A stretch of 34,754 nt of DNA from Acidobacteriota bacterium (GTDB taxonomy: Bacteria; Acidobacteriota; Terriglobia; Terriglobales; Acidobacteriaceae). The stretch spans positions 1 to 34,754 of the forward strand of contig JAJZGG010000023.1 in assembly GCA_021804965.1 (NCBI GenBank), read 5' to 3'. The stretch's first letter is position 1. Each line of letters begins with the position of its first letter. The translations under genes were made by a program, and so were the position numbers. Shown in pieces: positions 34,726-34,754 of the stretch. Under the pieces are notes generated by a model that had not been told where the DNA came from, did not search any database, and saw only the letters and a program-made list of their open reading frames with translations.

Positions 34726-34754
34726 CGCGTCTCCAAGGAGTGGATTCAATCGAT

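Overview
The window looks like chromosomal DNA from an Acidobacteriota bacterium (Terriglobia / Acidobacteriaceae-like). This is an inference from moderately high GC, several secreted plant-polysaccharide enzymes, the ArsR/SRPBCC and YtrA-type regulator pairs, and general protein style; no taxonomic marker gene is present. Almost all of the window is coding. The main exceptions are about 1 kb at 12087-13114 and the divergent gap at 1657-2035.

Layout. (1) 1-6855 is a secreted carbohydrate block: a GH3 glycosidase on the minus strand, cut by the window start, faces away from a CE1-type esterase and a large GH54 alpha-L-arabinofuranosidase carrying unusual repeats, suggesting arabinoxylan or arabinan breakdown. 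(2) 6927-9608 holds an SRPBCC/AHSA1 protein and ArsR repressor (minus), with a readable operator-promoter, divergent from a histidine-rich membrane chemoreceptor preceded by a sigma-28-like promoter. (3) 9669-12086 holds a SRAP-domain DNA-repair protein, then a YtrA-type GntR regulator with a palindromic operator, a DUF5808-like membrane protein and a small membrane protein, apparently one operon. (4) 12509-17277 is bounded by a duplicated 3' end of an intact tRNA-Gln(CTG). Between the copies lie an HD-GYP response regulator, a hybrid histidine kinase with two receiver domains, a single-domain response regulator and an ISL3-type transposase remnant. I read this as a small, integrase-less genomic island. 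(5) 17643-23782 is a heavy-metal RND efflux operon (outer membrane factor, lipoprotein adaptor, CzcA-type pump) led by a small membrane protein with a Cys/His-rich tail. (6) 23834-27781 holds a YbbP-like permease and YbbA-like ATPase (minus), divergent from a TesA-like SGNH esterase. (7) 27854-30121 is a second GH3 enzyme, followed by a strong hairpin terminator shared with the convergent carA-carB pair (minus, 30206-34725).

The strongest leads are the tRNA-Gln island, the two interleaved repeat types inside the GH54 protein, the three clear promoter/operator architectures (SRPBCC-ArsR, GntR, sigma-28 chemoreceptor), and the Cys/His-rich protein heading the metal efflux operon. I found no CRISPR array, prophage or rRNA. 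Nothing here can be claimed as a wholly new system from sequence reading alone.
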